A stretch of 64,000 nucleotides of DNA from Azorinus chamasolen. Its lineage: Eukaryota; Mollusca; Bivalvia; Cardiida; Solecurtidae. The stretch is from positions 52,849,059 through 52,913,058 of the forward strand of contig OY755252.1 of the NCBI GenBank assembly GCA_963576725.1, read 5' to 3'. The notes beneath the pieces are model-generated. The model did no database searches. It was not told where the DNA came from and worked only from the letters and a program-made list of their open reading frames with translations. The position numbers and the translations under genes were made by a program. Positions 11,901 to 20,900 of this stretch are shown piece after piece. The first letter of the stretch is position 1. Every line of letters begins with the position of its first letter.

Positions 11901-14900
11901 TACTGCCCATGTATACTTATAGAAGATGGCTGTCGTGAATGGGGACTACGATACGCTTTATTCTACGATCTTTACTAAAACGGACTCAAGGTTGAAAAAA
12001 AAGGTCTGAAAACCAATACAGTACAACCCCTCTTAACCGGACGTAATAGTTAGTATAATATCGTTCTTGGGGACAGGTGACAGCTCAATGCAGGATGAAA
12101 GTTAGGGGCTTCCAGTCTGCATTAAGCTGTAAAACAAATATCAAAATTCTGACGAGGAACATGGAACCAGGAGGTCACAATTCATTGCAACGAATTTATA
12201 CGGGGATTTACAAGGTACCTGAAAGGCACTATGATAGCAACAGTGCTGTTGGGCTTGCAGTTGGGTGGGCTGTATGCACCCCCGGGCCGGACCAGTCTCA
12301 GTATGGAAGAATTCCGATCCACCTCGTCGAGTCTTTTCTCAGGACTAACATTATCTCCTGGCAGAAGAGAGAACAGAGAATTTACAATTTACTTGATAAA
12401 TATTGACACAATATTATTCCTATTATGAATACCAATTAATTTGATAATTGTACAGTGGAATATCGATATCTCAAACTCCAATAACTCAAGTTTCGATTTA
12501 ATTCGCAATAAAAGTTCGGTCCCTTCCCAAATACGTAGTACATTAAAATTCACCACTGTATAATATATCCATAAAGATATGCGGCAACATGATGCGGGTC
12601 GCAAGTAATGGTGAATACTCCTGTCACCTCAAGAAAGTTTCCAGATTAGAAATCGGACGCCTCAAACTCACGTTATCTTGAGGTAATGTGTACATGTATG
12701 TCCCCCCCCCCCCCCAAAGTTTAAAGTATCGAGGTTCCATTGTATTTGATATGTAAATAGTTACATCTGTTACCATGGCAAACAGTATATAATCACATAC
12801 CCTATACATGTAAGGTGACCACTCCTTAGAATCGTCTCGATGAGACGATTCTAAAGATTGGTCACAGTATAGGGTTTGGTGAAGAAATGACTATTTTAGT
12901 ATTTGGGTACGCACCTTTATCTATATCTCTGCAGATCTGTGACATTTAAGAAAATACAACAGAAACTGTACAGACAGTTTCTACAGGAGCTAAAATCATT
13001 ATTATTATTAATATTATTATTATTTATTTAATAATAATAATAATAATTATTATTATTATTATTATACCACATACATTTATATAGCGCTCTTTTCACGCAG
13101 GATATGTGCGTTCAAAATCGCTTCACTTGGATAATTACATGTACAAAACAGGGTATATTCATTGCATATAGACTATTTAAAACAAAAATATATTTAATAC
13201 ATTGTACAAAAATGTACATATATATCGATAAGAATAATAAGAATGGAATCGATTTAGAATCATAGGTAAACCCACATCCTATTTTCCCTAAGTTTATCTG
13301 CCTGTGTCATATTTTGCTCTATTACGGTATATTGTGTCGACGCTCTCAGTTCACCAAAAAAAACTCGAATGTAACAGTCTATCCACAGTCTTAGTACGTC
13401 ACACAGTTACACCCCAAAACCACCTGACTTGGGTGCATGTTATACCGGAATATGACAGTTGGGTAACAGAATAGGTCAATTTGTAGTTCATGCATATAAA
13501 CTAAACAATGCAATACAAATACAAAACCGTTATATACACCCAACATGCAACCCTCTCCAGACAAGCACTATTCGATCCGCTATGGCAACGAGGGATTACA
13601 CAAAGGATAGCCCGTTTTGCTACATTCCTCCATATTTATTTTAAGGTATTTCCAGCAATGGCCGTTTGTTTACTTCCTTTCAATTTGACCTTCATTTTAA
13701 AAATTGATTAAATCTATTTTCTGCATTTGTTTTAATAAAGTTGTTAAGTAAAGGTCCTAGGGTATTTCATAAATGTAAACAACTTTTTAAGAATCAAATA
13801 AAAGCTTTAATTTTTACCTGAAAATGTGCAAAAAAGAGGTGTCATAATTATACTCACTTTTCCAGATTTCTTTTTTTTTTGGTCAAAAGTGTCCTTCCAA
13901 ATATCTTCTTTAGTCCTGTTGGTACATTAATAAGTCCTTATTATATGACAAATGTTCCAAATTCACTTTATCCCAACACCACTATATTTCAATTATAGCA
14001 AATTGTCCAATAAAAATCACATGTTTGCTATGATTGAAATATAGTGGTATTGGGAAAAAGTGAAATTGGGACATTTATCATATAATAAGGACTTATTAAT
14101 ACACCAACAGGACTAAAGAAGATATTTGGAAGACTACTTTTAAAAAAACTAGAAAAGGGAGTTATATAACACCTCTTTTTGGAATATTTTCAGGTAAAAT
14201 GAAAGTTTTTATATAACTCTTAAAAAGTGTTGTTTAACATTTATGAACTACACTATAGGACCTTTACTTAATAACTGTATTAAAATAATTGCTGAAAATT
14301 GTTAAACATATAGATTTAATCATTGTTTTAATATGAAGGTCAATTTGAAAGGAAGTACACAAACGTCCATTGCTGGAAATACCGTAACGGAATTATAATA
14401 GGGTATATCTAAATAGTAATTACGGAGTAAAATGCCCTATTATGGGAACCCGAAAAACTTAGCCAAAGAAAAGCTAAAGAGGGCATCCCATATACTGTTC
14501 CTACAACATATCCCATAGACAAAAACGGCAAAGGAATCATATTGGACCAATTGACAGTTGACACTGATTGAGACACACTATGCTGCATCGGACCGTACAT
14601 GTTTAACGGCACACTGCCTCCATTATGCCACCAAGACTCCCAATGTACAAGCGCGGTATAGGGATGCTCTGTTTGACAACAGTGCTCCCTCCAGCACTGG
14701 CAACTGGACATGCCCGAGGCACCAAGCATACAGGGATGCCCCGTTTGACAACAGCGCTCCCATGGTATCGGATACCTGGGCAGGGGAACCCCGCTGACAC
14801 AACACCCGCACATACAGCAAGGGGATTCCCTATAAATCCATAGAAGATTATGGATTATGATTTTTTCACTCCATATTCTTCGTGACGAAACTAAAACAGC

Positions 14901-17900
14901 ACGCAAAGTCCAAGTATCACTTTTAATAATCCTACAGTTCACAGCAATACAGTGCCACAATTATAACAACTCACAACTAACTTTCTCAAAGAGGCCTTAT
15001 ATAGGACCAGTGACTCCGTCAGCTCCGTCTGCTCCAGTAGCTCCGTCTGCCCCGCCAACTCATGCAACTCGTGCAGGAGTTCGTGCAACTCGAAATACAA
15101 ATGGCAGCGCCCCTTGACAAAAGGTTTACGACTGTCATAATAATGACGGAGTCATACCCAAGTCACCACAGGAGCTGTATTAAGCTCTAAATGAGCACAA
15201 ATACTACAGAACATTATGTTTGAAAGGATGGGTTCAAAAGTGTACCAACAGTTATAAGAGAGTGGCAGGAACGACACGCTGTGGCTAATGCAGCAGTTAT
15301 GATAATTGATAATTATTAGCTACGTTTCCTAAACTGTTGGGGAAATGCCTTTTCAGACATTTTTTTGAAACATGCCAGTGAGCGTGCGTTTCTAATTCCT
15401 GATGGTAGAGCATTCCGAAGTTTCGGAGCTGCGTGCATGAAACTTCTCTCAAATGGGTTAAACTGTTTGTAAAAAGACGGGATTGCCAAGTAGAGGGTTG
15501 ACCTTTTGACGCCTTGCAAACAGAGAAGACATGGGTATAGTAGCCGCCTGATTCGTCACGAGAACACTGACATGGTCAACACCACTGCTGTCTAAATGCT
15601 GACGAGAGTATGATGAAGATCAGAACCAAGAGGAGCTGAACAAGTATTTGGATAGAGTATACTCATGTCCCTCCAGTACTGGGAGTAAATCAGGAATGTT
15701 ATTTGCCAGGTTAACGCATAGAGTATCGCTACGAAGCATACTATTTCAATGTCCTAAATACATATAGCATAGAAGGAAGAACACTGTACAACTCTACAAT
15801 GCGATTATATTATTAGTTATACATATCATTGGCGGGGTATCTGACTTTTTATTCCCTGCTGAAGAAAATTACATGCATTTTCCTCAGCAGGTTACCCCGC
15901 CAATGATATGTATAACGATTTTATTACACTGCAAAGTGATCTTCCAGGAGCAATAGTTTCTCAAAAGATTAAAAGAATCAGACGTTAGTAAACAAATTCA
16001 GTAAATCAGAGATTAAGCAGGCACTATTTTTCAGCATGAGAACGGTTAAACCTAATTGAGGGAATAGCGCCATTCTGGGCGTTGGAACAAGCTAGACAGC
16101 ACTTTAAGTGTGTGTAATGTGCATTTGCATAAATAAAACCTGAATCGAATCGGGCGATGACTGTCTTTGTAAAAGCGGGGATTTGGGGCTAATCGGTACG
16201 TGCACTAGCACTTTGACAACATTTGAAGCTGCGCAGCAGAGTAAGATATTTGTCATGTATCGGGGTTCTGTTGTTGTAGATCTACATTGAGAATACTTTA
16301 CAATAATATGCAACAACTATAACAAAATGTTGCTCAATGGATTACTTTATTCCGCTCCAAAGTCTAGTTATTTCGTTTGAGAGCGGTTGTTTGGATCGAA
16401 TCGACGAAGTGCAACTGGTCGGCCATTGTTTTGTTGTAGCAAAAAAGCGAGGTCTTCGACGGGGGAAATTCCATTGTTACTGATGACTCCGTATATATTA
16501 AAAAATACATCAGATACACGACTCTATATACATGGCTAATTGACCAATCAAAATCGTGGATTTTACTTTGCAGTATATTTATCTTCTATATCGCGACTGC
16601 AGTTATCATACCGGCGACACGTAATGTCCGAGTCGCACGAACTTGACACAGCCACAGGCATTTCTATGTTTATATATTGTCGCTTAACAAAGCCGACTGA
16701 AGTTCTTGATATTATTGGTTCTACAATCCATTATGCAATGAACACTTAACCCGCTGTACTTACGAAACGGTTAGCGAGCTTTTCAAGACAAGTGCTCACT
16801 TTATTAGCTGGGTAACAGAGTTAAAGACTAAAGAAAATGCAGAAAATCACGAAATAAACATGTCCTCCTATAATAGTATAAATTTTATATACCACATAAT
16901 ATTGCAGACAACTTGTCTCAAAGAAGATCTCTAAAGAATTTTGTTCCACCACCCACTAGAAAACACGTATTTTAGGGAGCATAATTACGCCGACAAATTC
17001 AAACCGGAAACGGAAACATTGTTGCACGGTAAGCTACTGAGCCAGACGTCCTAAGGGTTGAGTTGCGGCCAGGCCACGATCTTTTTACCAGCTATCCTAT
17101 TACAGTTTGATTGCCACGATCTTTTTACCAGCTATCCTATTACAGTTTGATTGAATATTAATAAGCTTATCCTTTATAATGGCGTATGTACAGGAAAGGC
17201 TTTGGTCCCGGTTAAAATGCATATCTATGGAGTAAAGGGTTAGCCCATTACTGCATACAGACATCTTTTAACGCCCTTGCTAACAGACTAGACCAAGATC
17301 AGACAGTTCCTGTAGCAGCCCTGTGATCAAGGTCCGCTCTGTTATTATGGGATTATAGCGGTCTGTTCAATTTCGAGTGTTGAGCGCTTTTATCTATAGA
17401 AGTTGCAACCATTATAATTTATGGGTAAGTCAGGGTTGAAACATTAAGTTTATACATAAAATAAGAACTAGAAACCCGTATGCCACCGTGTCCGAGACGA
17501 ATGAAAACGTGAATAACATGCTTTGTGACGCGTTTTACCTCGACGGGTGGACTCGTCCTAAAGGTCACAGCTCACGAGTCACGGTCAAAATCGAACTATA
17601 CCGCTCCATGGGAGTCTTTACTATACTCAACAAAAATAGAAAAACCCTCGGTTATCCGAGCGCTATAGCAAATACGATAAAGAGCAGTTTTCCACGTGCA
17701 ATTGACCCTAAGAAGTCCACAGCTGGAATGTTAAAGATTATGCTGTGCAAATTTCCGCAAATTTTGCGTTTCGAACTGACTTCAGAATTGGAATCTATGT
17801 ACCTTAACATTTATTTAATGCTAAACAGCACGGTCAGTAAATGGTTATTACTCACATGAGGCGGTACAGACCCCTATGGAAATATAGTACAGACTCACAT

Positions 17901-20900
17901 GAGGCGGTACAGACCCCTATGGAATTATAGTACAGACCCACATGAGGCGGTACAGACCCCTATGGAATTATAGTACAGACTCACATGAAGCGGTACAGAC
18001 CCCTATGGAATTATAGTATAGACTCACATGCAGCGGTACAGACCCCTATGGAATTATAGTATAGACTCACATGCAGCGGTACAGACCCCTATGGAATTAT
18101 AGTACAGACTCACATGAGGCGGTACAGACCCCTATGGAATTATAGTACAGACTCACATGAGGCGGTACAGACCCCTATGGAATTATAGTACAGACTCACA
18201 TGAAGCGGTACAGAGCCCTGTTGGATTATAGTATAGACTCACATGAAGCGGTACAGAGCCCTGTGGGATTATAGTATAGACTCACATGAAGCGGTACAGA
18301 CCCCTGTGGAATTATAGTATAGACTCACATGAAGCGGTACAGACCCCTATGGAATTATAGTATAGACTCACATGAAGCGGTACAGAGCCCTGTGGGATTA
18401 TAGTACAGACTCACATGAGGCGGTACAGACCCCTATGGAATTATAGTATAGACTCACATGAGGCGGTACAGACCCCTATGGGATTATAGTACAGACTCAC
18501 ATGAGACGGTACAGACCCCTATGGGATTATAGTATAGACTCACATGAAGCGGTACAGACCCCTATGAAATTATAGTACAGACTCACATGAGGCGGTACAG
18601 ACCCTTATGGGATTATATAGTACAGTCTCACATGAGGCGGTACATACCCCTATGGAATTATAGTACAGACTCACATGAGGCGGTACAGACCCCTATGGAA
18701 TTATAGTACATGCTCACATGAGGCGGTACAGACCCCTATGGGATTATATAGTACAGTCTCACATGAGGCGGTACAGACCCCTATGGAATTATAGTACAGA
18801 CTCACATGAAGCGGTACAGAGCCCTATGGGATTATAGTACAGACTCACATGAAGCGGTACAGAAACCTATGGGAATATAGTACAGACTCACGTGAGGCGG
18901 TACAGACCCCTGTCTGTGGGATTATAGTAGGCCTATAGACTCACATGAAGCGACACAGACCCCTATGAGATTATAGTATAGACTCACATGAGGCGGTGCA
19001 GACCCCTATGGTATGGGATTATAGTACAGGCTCACGTGAGGCGGTACAGACCCCTGTCTGTGGGATTATAGTATAGACTCACATGAAGCGGCAAAGATCC
19101 CTATGGGATTATATAGTATAGACTCACATGAAGCGGTACAGACCCCTATGGGATTATAGTATAGACTCACATGAGGCGGTACAGACCCCTATGGGATTAT
19201 ATAGTACAGTCTCACATGAAGCGGTACAGATCCCTATGGGATTATAGTACAGACTCACGTGAGGCGGTACAGAGCCCTGTCTGTGGGATTATATTATAGA
19301 CTCACATGAAGCGGCACAGACCCCTATGGGATTATAGTATCGACTCACATGAGGTGGTGCAGACCCCTATGCATGGGATTATAGTATAGACTAACATGAA
19401 GTGGTACAGACCCCTATTGGATTATAGTATAGACTCACATGAAGCGGTACACTTTCCTATGGGATTATCTAGTATAGACTCACATGAGGCAGTACAGACC
19501 CCTATGGGATTATATAGTATAGATTCACATGAGGCGGTACAGACCCCTATGGTATTATAGTATAGACTCACATCTCACATGAGGCGGTACAGACCCCTAT
19601 GGGATTATAGTACAGACACACATGAAGCGGTACAGACCCCTATGGGATTATACAGAGCGGATGGTACAATTTCTGAAAAGGGAAAACTTTTAAATGTATG
19701 ATTATAATTTATGTTATTATGAAAATTCAGATTATGAATATTCATGCTATCATTATTTTTTACATGAATATTCATGGACTAACGGGTTAAAATTGCGGGT
19801 TTTCTTCAATAAAAATGCAAATGAAAGCAGTATACTTTGTTTCACTCTCGCTGTCCAGCGATTAACAGGTCTTCAGAGCATCCATTCGTTTTTATTTTCT
19901 TAAAAATCAGGTGTATGCTTAATGCAGGGCAAATGTAATACAGAAAATGCCAATATGAGCTTTCTGTACTATATTTGGCCTGCATTAAGCTACTTCCTGT
20001 CCTAGACATAAGAGTCTTAAAAAGCACGCGGATGCTTAATGCAGAGCAAAAGTAATACAGAAAGTTCTAATGGAACTTTCGCCCTGCATTAAGCTATCAC
20101 ATGTTTAAAGACTCATATTAAGACCTGTTTTATGGTCGTTTAACCCTTGACCTCATATAAACATATTTTCACGCATTTGCAAACAGAGCAGGCCAAAATC
20201 AGGCGGTTCCTATAGAAGTCGTATGACCAGTCTCTGTTAAAGCAAAAACTTCCCTTAAAACGTTTACATTATAAAATATCAGTTCATTAATATTCATGAT
20301 GTCATTATTTCTTACATGAATATTGAACAGGGCAAAGGTTAAGACGTGATTCTACCATACTTATAATGTTACACGTTTTGGCTGTACCGCTATGGTGTAG
20401 ACATGCGCATTAAACACATACTGGTTGTCGAAACTACAACCATGATTCGAGTACATGATATACATAAAATCTGGAAGTAGGAGATCCTTCGAAAGCAAAA
20501 GCAGAAATGCGAAAAGAGAAAATTGCAGATTCGGTTTTGTTGAGTCTGCTCGTGAGGATTTATTAAAAGTGCATTCTACTCACGCCCACTAACACCGGCT
20601 AAAGCAGTATTTAATTTTCATAAATATACGCTTTGAAGCTGATATTCACCAACCAAGTATAATGACAGCTTGTTTGTTTCAGGGTATTTAATGTAAAGAG
20701 TGATACGGACATTATTTATGTAACACGGCGAAAAAGTTGTAACTCGACTGGGACTCGAACCCAGAGCCTTTGGTTTCCCATGCAGCTACTCAACCGCACC
20801 GACTGAGCTACCAAGCCACAATCACCGTCTAAGCCTATCAGCTGTTTCACCACAATCTCTACCCGACTACACACACACCCTCTATAAATAATTCGTCCCG

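Noticed and set aside
12077..12428. Two plus-strand frames of 109 and 65 codons
   Set aside because: They are antisense to galactosyltransferase exon 2, whose splice sites and family motifs are on the minus strand.
14409..14960. 183-codon minus-strand frame as a gene
   Set aside because: Covers an LTR-like segment and a 66-bp internal duplication; no recognisable domain; overlapping frames on both strands are equally open.
20730..20830. Functional tRNA gene on the minus strand
   Set aside because: A and B boxes are present but the anticodon arm is irregular, and the unit is a tandem ~272-bp repeat.
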